A DNA stretch of 64,000 bases, from NCBI GenBank assembly GCA_014529385.2, contig CM043952.1, positions 56,582,619-56,646,618 of the forward strand, in the 5' to 3' direction. The DNA is from Adiantum capillus-veneris. Its lineage: Eukaryota > Streptophyta > Polypodiopsida > Polypodiales > Pteridaceae. Position numbers and translations under genes: made by a program. Numbering within the stretch: position 1 is the first letter of the stretch; every line of letters starts with the position of its first letter. Shown piece by piece: positions 10,142 through 22,500 of this stretch. The notes below the pieces were generated by a model. The model did no database searches. It saw only the letters and a program-made list of their open reading frames with translations, and had not been told where the DNA came from.

Positions 10142-12028
10142 TTGACGCTTTCAGATCTAGAGAACGCCGACACCATGCATATATGTGAAAATGAGTCGCA
10201 CCTTAACATGCAGATAGGAGCCCATCATATCAGTTGTAAACAGGTTTGGCTCAGAAGCAATCTCAAGCTCACTAACTTTCTTAAATGTTGCAAGAAAGTT
10301 TGGCTCAGTAGCAATCTCAAGTTTGTTTGCACCACGGAAAATGCCCCGCCAGTCAATGGCGTTGGCAAAAACTTCTCGAGGTACATCCACGCTTCAAACT
10401 GGCCAAACTCACTTGTCCTTTTACAACAAAGAAAACAGGCGAAGTTGTCCAAGGAAACCTAAACCTTGGGAGAGACCTGTTAAAAGCATGTTAGGCCAAC
10501 CCTCCTGGTTTTACAGCTTAGCAAATAAAGCATAGAGATTTACAGATAGCATTGAAGTCGCAGGCTGTGAAACAGTCAATCGATGATCGACAAATTCATC
10601 CATGAAAGAACTCAATCTTGTATATTTTTACTAAGATATAGCTAGTTGAAAAGAAGTTATTGTTTACACTGTGATGCACCGGCAGTAGAGGCTCCGGTAT
10701 TTATTGATCAGAAACCTAATGCCAACCGAGGTAATGCTTTCCACAAAGGAAAAATAGGTTAAGAATACACTACAAAGAATTTAATAAGGCTACAAAAAAC
10801 CTACAGTGTTATGCCCCAAACCTATCTTTTGTAGTCATTTTCTGAGTTCCTTGTATAGTTGCAAAAACGCAAATGGTAGGTATCTCAATTCTATCCGTGC
10901 TGAGCCTCTGATTTTCTACAAACATTTTGCAGAGTCATCGCTTGGACTCTTTCTTAAGGAAATCAATTGTTCCTTCACTCTTCTTCTTTAAGTAACCCTC
11001 CAAGTCATGTGGCTTGTGAGCAGGAATCCTTGCAAAATTTAAGAGATTTATGATTATCAAAACTTTCTAAAACTCAAATCTCCCTTAACAAGAAGGGGAT
11101 TCCAGATGCTCCTTAAACCTGAACACCTGCAACATAAAATAAGAACATGACAAAATGAGAAATCTTATGCACTGCATCCACTTTTTTCTTCCAAAAGCAG
11201 CCAAAGTGTGTGTGTAAAAAAGGATGCTTTTTTCTTCAAAAAGCAGCCAGCGTCAATGGTGCTGCAGACCAGAAAATAGATTCAAGCAACATCACACCCA
11301 CAAATTCCATACCAACTACCCGAGGATTTCGCCAGAAACAATAAGGAGACATCACCTGTGTGCAATAAAATTCCCTTATTTACCCCTATGTACAGGAACA
11401 TGCTTTTGTAAAATTCCCGTTCTTTCTTGAAAAACCCCCTTCCTTACACTCACATGTTACCAAACAGTAATCCTCAATGAATCCCTCAAAACCAACTACA
11501 GGAAGAAGCCACATCCAATGGCATAACAAGAAATCAATATTCAGGAAGAAACTAAAGTGAGATACTTTCAAGGGGAGAATGATTGTGGACAATCAAATGC
11601 CACTCAGTTGAGACTTCAAAGTTGAATCATGTCCTGGTCCAGGTCATACATTCATAGACTCTTCTAACAGTGCTCTAGACCACACGCCCAACGATATCCC
11701 ACTCAACTCCTTATCTTTCCTTATAAGCAGCACAAACAGGGAACCAATCTGCCTTTTACAAGTTATGGGGCAGATTTTGTAGATTTCCAAATCATACTCT
11801 TATCACATGACCTTCTGTTTAATCATTCAGAGGAAGTATGAAGGACAATTAACACCCGTTCCCATTGCCATCTCAACATAGTAGAACCAAAAATCAGTCT
11901 CTCTCCCTTCTAGCTGTACTAGAGCACTTTTCGCTGGAAACATGATCGCAATTCATATACCCTTGTACAAACTTCGGATGACATATTTCAATCGTACAAC
12001 ATGAAATGGTGTTAAGCGTTATCACCTC
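10142..12028. other. Intergenic, no gene recognised
   Basis: Short open frames occur on both strands at 10142-10535 but none matches a family I know. A 29-base phrase (GTTTGGCTCAG(A/T)AGCAATCTC...) occurs twice, at about 10243 and 10290, which makes a short repeated peptide on the minus strand. Small A/T-rich duplications lie near 11190-11250. Nothing else is supported. Confidence 0.5.
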
Positions 12029-12443
12029 CTGCATGGCGCTGCAAGCCTCAGGACTAAAGAACACGGGGTCTTGAATGAAGACCCCGTCATGGGATCCACG
12101 GAGGAGAACCCCACGCACAAAAGCAGAGACGCACTGCGTCATTAGATTTTAAAAAGTAAAAAACTCAGGCAAATTTTGTAAACTCGGACATCCGAGGTGT
12201 AAACTCAGACAAACATAAATAACTATAAACTCACCCCCATTTCAACCAAATCGTCGCGCGCGCACGGTTAGTACATTGGGCTGCCACAGCGCCCGTCTGG
12301 GTTCGAGTCGCGGTGGGAAGCGCTTCCGTTTTTTTTTTTCGCCGTCAGATCTCCTCGAGATCCTCGCCATCCACCGTTGATCCCATGGCCGGGTCTCCAT
12401 TCAAGACCCCGTGCCATTTAGTCACGAGGCGCTGCAATGCCAC
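12029..12443. repeat. Imperfect inverted repeat flanking a Pol III-like cassette
   Basis: The left arm (about 12029-12106) and right arm (about 12370-12443) are diverged reverse complements over about 75 bp, sharing GATCCCATG, CATTCAAGACCCCGTG and TTTAGTC. The left arm also contains its own perfect hairpin: ACGGGGTCTT at 12063-12072 pairs with 12078-12087 across a 5-base loop; the right arm holds a decayed version. The arms enclose the SINE-like cassette at 12261-12339. This could be a foldback/MITE-type element or two inverted copies of a small repeat. Confidence 0.7.
12261..12339 (+). repeat. SINE-like tRNA-derived cassette with poly-T stop
   Basis: A-box-like TAGTACATTGGG (12269-12280) and a strong B-box GGTTCGAGTCG (12300-12310) are followed by a run of eleven T residues (12329-12339), a Pol III termination signal. 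The box spacing is shorter than in a real tRNA and no full cloverleaf forms, so it is best read as a SINE head or tRNA relic. Confidence 0.45.
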
Positions 12444-13327
12444 AGTAGCTCCAAAGGGCAATGATTATGGAATGCGGGTTGTTTTGTTGCTGTACCAGGA
12501 CTGTATGAGGTGGCTATGATTTTTCCATACATCAACAATCAAATGTCAAACACAGACGAGCACAAAAGTATGCTGGTACAATTCGAACCGATAGAGAAAA
12601 CCATATATGCCTGCTTGGTGGTTCACGCTCATATCAGGCACAATTATCTTGGCCATTGAGGGCACAAAATCCAACTTGGTCTCGGTGTTGGTTAAAGAGC
12701 AGATCAAGGTGCTCATTTCACAGTGGAACTTTCGCTCAAAGTTTAGGATTCTCACTTTGCAATTCAACAGCCAACAAAGAAGGTAGCTTGAGCTTCCGAA
12801 GTGCTTGAAGCACAATCCTAAAGGTCACAAAGTTGGCATCATTTAAGATATTTTGATACACTCTTAAAGCCTTGGGTTGTAGCCTTTTTACTTAGCTACC
12901 CTATAAGCTCCATTCAAAATCTCACCACATGCCCTGGCCGCTTGGCAATCTTGTATTGGATGCTTATTTAGACACATCGTACAAGATGTTTAAAGACAAA
13001 TGTCAATTGGTGACTTCACAGACAGCACAAGCTTTGCAGGGACCTAACGATATACAAGAGCGATGGACACACACATACAAATCTTCTACTCTATTTTCGT
13101 GGGTTATGAATAACCTGTAAGAGACACCGGTTTTGTGTCCACAGACCAGTAGCAAATCGATTGAGAAAAGCAACACTCGCTACGCAAGTCAAGCATAGAC
13201 AGGAAGAGCATGATGAGGAGCCAAAAGCAGTGAGTTTTTCTTTCCTGACCAAAGTAAAAGCCTCTGCTTAGAAGAAGGATTTGCCCTAAGTCAGTAGGAT
13301 ACATGCTGAACTCCACAATATAGGGTT
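12444..13327. other. Intergenic, no gene recognised
   Basis: Open frames shorter than 90 codons occur on both strands. None has a motif, splice pattern or repeat that I can name. Confidence 0.5.
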
Positions 13328-13519
13328 ATGAGCATAATTAGGGAGCACATTGACAATGTGATGCCAAATGTGGCAACCTCACGAAAGCACAAGCAATTCT
13401 TGATGGGCATGTGGCCTCACCCAAGACATAGAGAATTCACGATGAGATTGCTTGTCAAGGGGCTGTTAGAGAAAGTTGTTGTGATTGACCGTGCTTTGGT
13501 CGGCATGTATGCCAAATGT
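13328..13519 (+). pseudogene. Pentatricopeptide-repeat (PPR) protein scrap
   Basis: The peptide reads REFTMRLLVKGLLEKV followed by VVIDRALVGMYAKC. The block G-x(4)-E-x-V-V(V/I)-x-x-ALV-x-MYAKC is the hallmark of P/L/S-type PPR repeats in plant organellar RNA-editing proteins. Only about one and a half repeats survive, without start, targeting sequence, E or DYW domain. The match stops where the solo LTR begins at 13520, and I do not find it resuming after 14108. It is probably a retrocopy or gene fragment. Confidence 0.5.
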
Positions 13520-14108
13520 TGTAACAGACTTGGACACTCCAAGTCAAGAATCTACCACAACACACGCGAGAAAACTGAAAGAACTGAACAAAACTGAGAA
13601 AGAGACGACACTGCACGGCAAAGTTCCGCGCCCAGTGAGATTGGCCCCAAAGATTGGCAGATTGGCGCCCCTTTCGGTATTTCATTATTATTAATGCTTC
13701 ACAAGTACAATGTCCGAGGTCCTCGTCTGAGTAGTGCTCCCAAGATAATCTTCCTTAGACTGAGGCCATGGCACTTTACTTATAGGCCCTGGGCCTTCCA
13801 AAAGCAATATACATGAAAAGCTTCAGGTCTAAAAGCATCAGAGTCCCAAAATCTGGCCAGCACAAATCACCGAATTTTCGTACAGGTGCCACGTCGGCAG
13901 CGCGAATCATGGAAATCTGTACGACAACCACTCAGCAGCGCAAATTGCGTGGGTCTGTACCGCCACCACGTCATCAGCCTTTTACGCCTATTTTTATGGC
14001 CTTTGTCCCTTTTCGGGCCCATTGGACAGGACCCATAAGTTGGTACAACTTATAAAACTAGATGTCCTTTCGTTTTGGCCTCTCGGATTGGTTTTGCAAG
14101 TTGTCACA
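13520..14108 (-). repeat. Solo LTR, minus strand (Gypsy-B-related family)
   Basis: Read on the minus strand it starts TGTGACAAC near 14108, contains ACCAACTTATGGG and several GACGTGG motifs, a block AAATACCG(A/G)AAGGGGCGCC, and ends GTCCAAGTCTGTTACA at 13520. The block and end match the Gypsy-B 5' LTR (18921-19474), and the ACCAACTTATGGG region matches the split solo LTR at 24212-30010. No internal coding region or partner LTR is adjacent. Flanking pentamers (AATGT and ACTCC) do not match, so no target duplication is supported. Confidence 0.75.
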
Positions 14109-14310
14109 ACTCCTCCTGCATCTTTCAGCGGGGCTCTGACCTCTTTCGGTCTGGAGTCTATCCTTTAGGCCATTGGAGAATGAGGAGCGCACATTGATTG
14201 CAAGATATGCCCAACATGTCTGTGGCAAGGGGCAATATGCATCATCTTCCGCCTCTTCCTGATCCCCTAGAGCCATGCCCACACACATGTGATTTTTTCA
14301 CGCTGAGATT

Positions 14311-16467
14311 GTGAAGAAAGCCATCGATAGGATGAGGACTGGGAGAGCATATGACCATGATGGCTTATTGGCTGAACATTTTATACATACGAGGAATCTG
14401 CATGCAGAGCTTCTAGCAGTGATATTTAACCATGCCATGCGTGAGGGCCTGTCTAATACTTGGAATTTATCTACTATTATACCTATCTGCAAGTCAGGAG
14501 ACCCTATGAAGCTTGAGAATTATCGCACTATCATGATTGGACACACATTGGCACGGCTGTAGCATCCATTCTTGAGCAGCAGCTGAGTAGATGGGCAGAG
14601 AGGGAGGGTATACGCGCAATCGGGTAGGCAAGGTTTAGGAGAGGTTTTTCTACTCTTGACCACATTCTGACTCTCAAAGCCATTATTGAGGAGGGCAGAT
14701 CACATGGAAGATGGATCTATTGTAGCTTTGTGGACTTCTGCAAAGCATTTGACACGATGCCCAGAGCTAGATTGATGCGCAGACTACAGGAGATGGGAGT
14801 ACCCCACAAAGCTGATTTGGGGAATCATGGCATTATACAGGTCAGTAGTGGGGCATGTATGCACTCCAGAGGGGTTATCTACATTAGTTCACTCCACTAT
14901 CGGGGTGAAGCACAGCTACCCGCTCTCTCCTAGTCTATTTGGTATGTATGTGGATGAGGATTTTGACTATATTGAGAGAGCGTGATAGAGGTGCACAGCT
15001 AGCAAGGACATGGATTCCACTATTGTTATATGCTGATATTATTGTGTTGATCTCCCACTCTACGGAGGGGATGCAACGTCACTTGGATGCTTTGCATAGG
15101 TTTGCCCACGACAGTGGTTTGTCAGTCAACCTTGGTAAAACCAAGGTTATGGTGTTTAACACCACCCACAATGGACCAAGAGATCAGCACCCACATTCAC
15201 ATACAGCCATGAGGCAATGGAGTATACATATGCTTACACCTACCTTGGGGTGGTCTTTAGTGGACTAGCATTTTCATTAAGGAGAGCAGCACAGACTAGA
15301 CTGACCAGAGCATATGCAACATTGGGTGATTCGAGAGGATGTGTTCACAGATTCAGTTCCAAGAGCGTCGGACGAAGCTCTAGCTTTTTGACACACTGGT
15401 GGCTTCTGCATTGCTCTATGGAGTTTAAATATGGGGGCCTTCATTGGACGATCACGGGACGTCGGGTCGCACTGATAGATGGGAAGACATGGAGAAGCCT
15501 CTGCTCTATGATCTCGCGGCTTATTAGAGCCAAGGTCTCAATACCACATGACATTATTCAAGCAAAGCTAGCTGCCCCCCCACTAGTGGTTGAAGCGCTT
15601 ACCAGATTAGTCTCCTTTATACACCGATTGTGGGACCTCCCCAAAGACAGATATGCCCACCTAGCACTAGAGTCCTCTTGACAGTTAGCTATGCAAGGAG
15701 ATAGCATGCTGGTATGGGGAGATGACATCATGGTTTCACGTACATGGGTTCAGCATGGACAGATTGCCCCCCTTCCAGTATTCATTGGATGCACCTCTCG
15801 GACTCTTACACCGTCCGAGATCACCATGCTCATCCGCCAGGACATGACTCGGCTCGGATATAGCCAGCACAAGAGCTAGGCACGAAAATGGCTTTCTATA
15901 GAGAGCATCTTCTCCAGCTTACTGAGGATGATTTTGTGACCAGGCACAGATACATGAACACCCACTTGTCTCATGGGATACGATGTGCTATTGGCTAGAT
16001 ACACACATCTTCATACCAGCTTCGGCTTCGCATCGAGACTGGTAGATACAGCGGAGTACCAACAGAGACCAAGACATGTCCCCTATGTCATATGGAGACT
16101 AAGACAAAGTTGCACTATGAATGCTGCTGCCCAGTTTACTATGAGATACGAGGCCGCTTTCACTATCTGTTTAGAGAGGGCTTTGGACCACTCTCTGGAG
16201 TCATGGGGTATGAGGACCAGAGATGTCTAGGATTGTTTTTGCTCGAGCTGCGCACGCCGCAAACACAGAGAGAGCCTGATGAGAGGAGAGGCAAGCCAGT
16301 CTCAAAGACGGATCACAGACTTCTTTAGAGCGAACACTAGGCAACCAGAGGAGCAGCTACCACAGCAGAGCTCACATTCTCCTCACACCAAAGGCACGCT
16401 GATCGATCGAGCGACCGAGCTAGGGAGATCCAGACGCCCACGACTGCGGAGGACTACACAACATTGA
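14311..16467 (+). pseudogene. LINE ORF2 remnant: RT and C-terminal zinc region
   Basis: RT motifs in order: KKAIDRMRTGRAYDHDGL, WNLSTIIPICKSGDP, ENYRTI, FVDFCKAFDTMPRARL, LLYADIIVLIS, then a thumb-like region. The catalytic YADD reads YADI, so RT is inactive even apart from several frameshifts and stops. The C-terminus (about 16070-16200) has ETKTCPLCH followed by H and C residues in LHYECCC, the C-x2-C...H-x(3-5)-C zinc signature seen at the end of many LINE ORF2 proteins. After one more frameshift the tail reads QRRITDFF (about 16303-16326), a good match to the PCNA-interacting PIP-box consensus. The order fits plant or jockey-like LINEs; the clade is not assigned. Confidence 0.82.
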
Positions 16468-16866
16468 CAAAGGCTACATCAGAGGATTTGGATCACTTTG
16501 GCCCTGTGATTTAGCTCTTTTGAGGATTGTACCCCCTGCTCATCTTGTACGAGCCATTGTATCAGCTCTTACCCATTATATCCCCACAGAGTGACACACC
16601 CACATTGTGTTGTATTAGCCCTCAGTCACTACTTTCACTCCCCCTACTCATATCCTACACAGTTCCAGCTAGCTGCTTAGTTCAAATCTAGCAGTTTAGG
16701 ATCCTATAGTACCTCGTTTTCAATACCTTTTTATTTTTGGTACTCAGACATTGTATCAGATTCACCGTGTTGTAACTTTTTGGTCTCATAGGTTTTTTGG
16801 TATTCAACCATTGTATCACATTCACCACATTGTAACTTTTTGGTCTCATAGGCCTATGACGTTAAG

Positions 16867-17036
<170 letters not shown>

Positions 17037-17059
17037 ATTTACTTCCTCAAGCTCAAGGA

Positions 17060-17560
17060 ATGTAGCAGTTCTATATCACCGCACACTATCACATAGTAGC
17101 ACAAGACCCTGGGATATGGGTGCAATTTGAGCTATCAGAGGAGCACACACTATACAATTTTGTAAGCTACTTCGCACCCAATGGATCCAGGTTTGACAAC
17201 AAGAGGAGGGCAGACAGAGTACTACGGAGGAAGAGGAGGAGAATGATGGACCATTGCCACATGTATATCTTAGTGAGAGTATCATGGAGTACTCCAGACT
17301 AGGAGAGGTCTCCTAATGGGAGACTTTGATGCTAGGACACAGAGCAGACAGTGTGAGATCTATGATTTCGAGGATCCAAAGATGCTTTCTATCTTGGAGG
17401 ACATAGGTGCTCAGCAAATTGCCAAGGAGACCACCACCCAACTCCCTACGAACGCCACCTCCTTCAACTAGGATCACAACACCTCGTTTTTACAACGGGA
17501 TGGCATAGTGGCCCACATCAGGTGGAGTAACATGTATACCACCATCTTTGTCATCAAGAG
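17060..17560 (+). pseudogene. LINE endonuclease-domain fragment
   Basis: Frame one gives FELSEEHTLYNFVSYFAPNG (from about 17123); after a shift a second block reads RGLLMGDFDARTQSRQCEIYD (from about 17304). YxAP followed by GDFNAR is the signature of the AP-endonuclease domain at the N-terminus of LINE ORF2. It lies downstream of an RT-containing piece, so it belongs to a second LINE copy or to a rearranged one. Nothing of RT follows it. The match ends near 17560. Confidence 0.65.
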
Positions 17561-18920
17561 ATAGCAAAGTGGAACTACATTGGAATTCGAGAGGCATCAC
17601 ACCTACTTACATCCTTCACCATCCCCCCACTACCCATTGGAGAAGATCACAAATACCTCTCCCTATCCTTTATGGTGTTTTTTATGCCTCCCATTTGCGT
17701 CGTTCCTATTTTGGGCCCTTGGCCATTCCCCTATTCTAGGCCTACCCCATCATTTGTGTTTCAGGTAACTCTAGCTCCAACTAGTGGGCACGCGCTATCC
17801 GGCTCAAGTCAAACTTTGTAGCACTTTGCTCGTCATACAAACCAGAGTCATACACTATTGATCATCTCCCATCTCGGGTCTCTCTCCTGTGTTCAAGCTA
17901 TTGTCAAGCAATCACACAAGGCCTTGTTAAGGTCGTCCCGCTTGGAGCCTGATCAATAACCTTCATGTTTTGCCTCATATCCAAGTCTTGGCCCTCAGCT
18001 AATTGCCCATGCTACCTACCGCTCCCATTTGGGGTCTCTCTCCTATGTCCAAGTAGCTGTTTAGAATCATACACCAAGCACTGATAGTCAAAATATGTAT
18101 GCCACGTGGAGCCATGTATTGGAAGAAAGAAAAGGAATCCCCAAAGTAGTTGAGAGAAGCAAAGGGATCTCGCTACAAGTGGTTGACCCACTAGAGCTGA
18201 GCTAGAGGTCGAGCCTTGAAGGCCCATTACCGCTAGCCACCTCTGACTGCTACCTCTAGATCTGGTCAAGAAGCCACCACCATCATGATGCGATTAGCAC
18301 TCTGATCCTCTGAAAGGTGCACTGCAAGACCATAGTCACCTTGCACTAAAAGCGAGAAAGCGGACCCCTCTCTTGCACCTCAAAGAAGAAGCACTTTCCC
18401 TCATTTGTACAAACTATGAATGCAATCAAAATCTCCATCTGCATAAAAGTTGCCACACGCATTGGGCTGCAGCTCAAAAGGTATGGGTCTGTTAGAAGCA
18501 CTACATGTATATCTTGGAGCATAGCCAATTCTCCCCATATGGGGCTAAATTTGTATGTCTATACCTCCTTAGGCATGCCACAACTGCATCTACTCTGGAC
18601 AAGGACCTCATGCTATATGTGGTATGGTACCTAACATGTATCCAAGCTCTATGAGTAGCAAGGGATTCATATCGAAGACTCTCGTAAGGCATTCCTCTAT
18701 ACAAGCAAGCTAACCTTGACTCTCGAGTATGGCATGAGCGCATAATCGTCCAAGCCCAAACCAAACTTCTGGTAAATCTGTCTTCCTACCATTGACTCCC
18801 TCCGACTCCGCAAATCTCTAAGAAACTCTAGCAAGTCTCTCATGTGCCATGGGCCAACCACCAAGAAAAATCTAGCACGGCCCTACTCTATGAGGCAAGA
18901 TCACTGAGCCCGACCCCATC
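17561..18920. other. Intergenic, no gene recognised
   Basis: Phrases such as ATCTCCCATCTCGGGTCTCTCTCCTGTGTCC (17870) and TCCCATTTGGGGTCTCTCTCCTATGTCC (18025) are diverged repeats of each other. No protein motif was recognised on either strand. Confidence 0.5.
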
Positions 18921-19474
18921 TGTCACAAAATGGTGACGTGGCACGCACTGGCAGATTGTTGACGTGTCAGACAGAATTCGCACAGGCTAGCGTGCCACGC
19001 TGTACGGATTCCCGTAAATCACGCTGACAGGCTGACGTAGCACAACATACAGATTTCTGCTTTTTGCGCTCACATGTTGACGTGGCCTGCTCTACGAAAT
19101 TCCGAAATCTACGTTGGTTGCTTCCGATAGATTTTAAAGCTAGTTGCTTTTAATACTCATTGTTTGAGTTTCACTCCTTTTGAGGGCTTTGCTTTTGGCA
19201 TCCCCTTGTAAGAATAAAAGAAGCCCAAGGGCCTCACTTCTCAAGGCAGGGGCATCTAGACGCAGAGTCTGAGAGCTGAGGACCCGCGGGAGTTGTACTT
19301 TGCTCAAAGATTAATACAAAAAGAAATACCGGAAGGGGCGCCAGTCTTTGAGGCCAATCTCTCTTGGCACGTAACTACGCCGGGCCGTATCGACTCAATT
19401 GAAGTGTGAAGTGTTTTTAGTGAATCTCTCGTGTCGCGACAAAATCTAGACTTGACATGTCCAAGTTTGTTACA
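18921..19474 (+). repeat. Gypsy-B 5' LTR (554 bp)
   Basis: Begins TGTCACAAAATGGTGACG and ends CCAAGTTTGTTACA, directly followed by a tRNA-Met primer site. GACGTGG/GACGTGT occurs repeatedly in the first 170 bases, and AATAAAAG (19212) and AATACAAAAAG elements are present. The same end sequence and AAATACCGGAAGGGGCGCC block occur in the solo LTRs at 13520-14108 and 24212-30010. The partner 3' LTR is absent, so the start was set by comparison with the split solo LTR. Confidence 0.8.
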
Positions 19475-19475
19475 G

Positions 19476-19487
19476 TGGTATCAAAGC
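19476..19487 (+). promoter_or_regulatory. Gypsy-B primer binding site (tRNA-Met)
   Basis: TGGTATCAAAGC, one base after the LTR, is complementary to the 3' end of plant initiator tRNA-Met, the usual minus-strand primer of plant LTR retrotransposons. Confidence 0.9.
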
Positions 19488-19536
19488 ACGGCCGATTTCT
19501 CTTCTACCGGGAAATCCGATCCTTCTTGTGGCACAT

Positions 19537-22500
19537 ATGGATTCCGAAAAGAATCAAACGACTCCATCTGCCACCTCCGGAGCGAGAGGCAGTACGGAAA
19601 ACTCAAGCGGATTAGCAAAGAACGAGTATGGGCCACCTCGGCCCTTGCAATATCAACTCATGGAGATGCAACGTCAACAACAGGTTGAAAGCAAATGCTT
19701 TAGTTTACCAAGGATCCACAGTATGCCAAATTTCTGACTCGGCACCTGATGGATGAAGTGCATCTCACTGGAAGAAAGCCATTGAGACACCAATTAAACT
19801 GGCAATCAAGAAACCTCCTACTCCAAGGATATTCGTTGAAGAAGAACTCAATAATGTTGTTCAAACCCGAATCAATCAACTTCTAGACACAAAGAAGCCA
19901 TCAAAGACGCAATTGAAGAAGCGCAACAAGGGTACTGACTACCCCGGTTACTTGGGCCGTCAATCTTCTTTTGCAACTGCACGAAAACAGAAGAAGCACG
20001 TGTGTTTCAAAGGACTACCCAGTTCTTCTTCCTCTTCTTCCGACAATTCTTCTAGCTCTTCCTCTTCCTCTTCCAACTCGAGCAAGGAGGACAGAAAGAG
20101 CAAGAAGCGAAGCAAGAAACAAAGTTTTGGAAAGAGCAAGAAACGGGCAAAGAAGATTAGATTATGACCAGTTTCTAACAGTTCTACGGAGGAGTCATCC
20201 TCTGACAGTTCGGACTCCGATGATGGACTCCGATGATCACATGTTTTATGCTAAGAAGAAACATTTTTACAAAGCCAACCAATATGCCTTCCTCAAAGAT
20301 AAGAACAAAAAGACTAAGGAATTTAAAGAGGGTGGACAGTCAGTGAAATTTGAATCTTTTTCCGGATTCCAAGATGCTCCCAAGGCTTTGGCCTTCATTC
20401 AGCAGTTCAATATAGCATTCTCTGGAGGGCACTACTTAGAGCACTCTAAGATCGGGAGGGCAGCATCGTTCTTGAAGGGAAATGCGCGAACATGGTGGTC
20501 CATTGTTCTTTTGAGGAGAGAAGCCCCGACCAAGTGGTTGAAATTCAAACGGCTCTTTATTTCTTCTTGGCTGACCCAGGAGTACGTACGAGATGTGAGA
20601 ACCGCTTAGAACCATCTTCGGATGACCAAGGGTGACACTTAGGACGCATATTGTGAAAGGTTTTGGGATTCTTTTCTACCGACCTCTTCGTTTAAGGTCA
20701 TTTTCAAAGAACAAATTGAGTGGTTTTGTTGCAGACTCCCTAAAGAGATCCCAGATTACTTACTGCCTTGAGCATAAGTCCAAGTCCATACAACAATTGA
20801 TGGAACATGCTAAGGGGGGATTCTCGATACATTCGGGTAACTTGACCTACCCCACTAATGAAGTTTTGACACAAAGGACCGGAGAGAACTCCACAAACGA
20901 CAATAGAAAGAAGAAGAATTCCCTGAAAAAGAAGGATGCACGACCTCGATTGACAGCGGAACAGAGAGCTAACTATCTCAAAGAGGGGAAGTGTTTTGGT
21001 TGCGGGGAACAAGGACATATCTCCACAAAGTGCCCCAAAAAGGCACAACGAGGACAAATTGAAGAAAGGTCTGAGAGTTCTAGAGCAACGGAAGAACGTG
21101 GCAAAAAAGGCAAGATGGAAGCAGGATTGGTACCGGATTGCATGGGGATCGACCCAAGTCAAATGGACAAAGGTACGGAACTTTGCCGCGCATGGGGCAA
21201 AGTAAAAGATCAAGAAGCCCTCATTTTCTTTGATGGAGGAGCAAGGCCAACTTCATTCACATGAATTGGTGGCTCGACTTGAGATTACGCCCGACAGGAT
21301 GGGGCCACCAGTGGAGGCAGTTCTAGCGGCGCCCGAACGGGATGTTGCCATTACACTTGTCATTGGCAAACTTCGTTTGCAGTCAGGGGTATTTAGGGTA
21401 CGAGGACTTTTACATCATGCCTTTGGAAGGGTGTGACGTCCACATAGGAATCCCTTGGTACCACAAGAACAACGCCGTGGTCGACTATCAGGCCAAGAAA
21501 GCGACTTTGACCAATGAAAAGGCAAGAAAATCGTACTTGGTGTAAAATTGAAAGGTGAGTCCATCCATATTGTATCGGCTTCGCCTATTTCAAAATTAAT
21601 GAAATCCAGTCCTTTTGTTTACTCGATCTATTTGAAAGAATTGAATGATGAACAACGAACCAACATGTCTGAATTGGATAAAAAACGAGAAGAATTTCTG
21701 CACACGCATGCTGACTGTTTCTCAGAAGGACTACCAGGCGAGTTACCTCCATCTCGTCCTGAGGACCACACTATTGATTTGATCCCTGGAACCACACCAC
21801 CGAACCGGCCACCTAACCGTGTTAGCCGAGCCCAGGAATGGAGAAATCATGAACCAAGTGAAAGATCTCATCCATCCTAGTACTTCACCTTATTGTTCTC
21901 CGGTTTTACTAGTACTGAAAAAAGACGGATCTTGGAGAATGTGCATTGATTATAGAGCTCTCAATAAAGTCACAATCAAGAAGAGGTTCATGATTCCAAG
22001 GAGCGATGATATTCTTGACAGACTTCAGGGATCCTCTTATTTCAGCAGGATTGATTTGAAAAGCGGATATCATCACATCATAATCACTCCGGGAGATGTC
22101 TACAAAACAGCCTTTCAGACAAGTTTTGGTTTATACGAATTTTTGGTAATGCCCTTTGGACTTACAAATGCTCCAGCAACTTTCAACCGAATGATGGATA
22201 GGATTTTCTGAGAGCATTGATCTTTTGTGGGCACTTTCTTTTATGATATTATAGTTTTCTCCAAGAATGAAGCGGAGCACCGGCATCATCTGCTACAGGT
22301 CTTTCAGGCATTGCGCGATCATAGATTGGTTATTGATGCCAAAAAGAGCGAGTTTTTCTTATCGGAGATACACTTCTTGGGACACATCGTCTCAGCAGCA
22401 GGAGTATAGATGGACCCGGCCAAAATTGAGACTATCCACGATTCGCCCAACTTAAAGAATGTTCACGAAGCTTTTTGGGCTTGTGCTCTTGCTATCAGCG

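Noticed and set aside
10157..10390. Minus-strand frame with a repeated LEIA(T/S)EPN peptide
   Set aside because: The repeat comes from a 29-base DNA duplication. No family match, start context or splice sites.
12063..12100. Helitron 3' end (hairpin followed by CTRR)
   Set aside because: A hairpin is present, but the CTRR tetranucleotide is not consistent between the two arms, and no TC start or Rep/helicase coding is seen.
12261..12339. Functional tRNA gene
   Set aside because: The box spacing is too short and no complete cloverleaf or acceptor stem can be drawn.
18346..18764. Minus-strand frames possibly derived from copia RNase H
   Set aside because: No DSDWAG, SSCEAEY or other RNase H landmark could be found in any frame.
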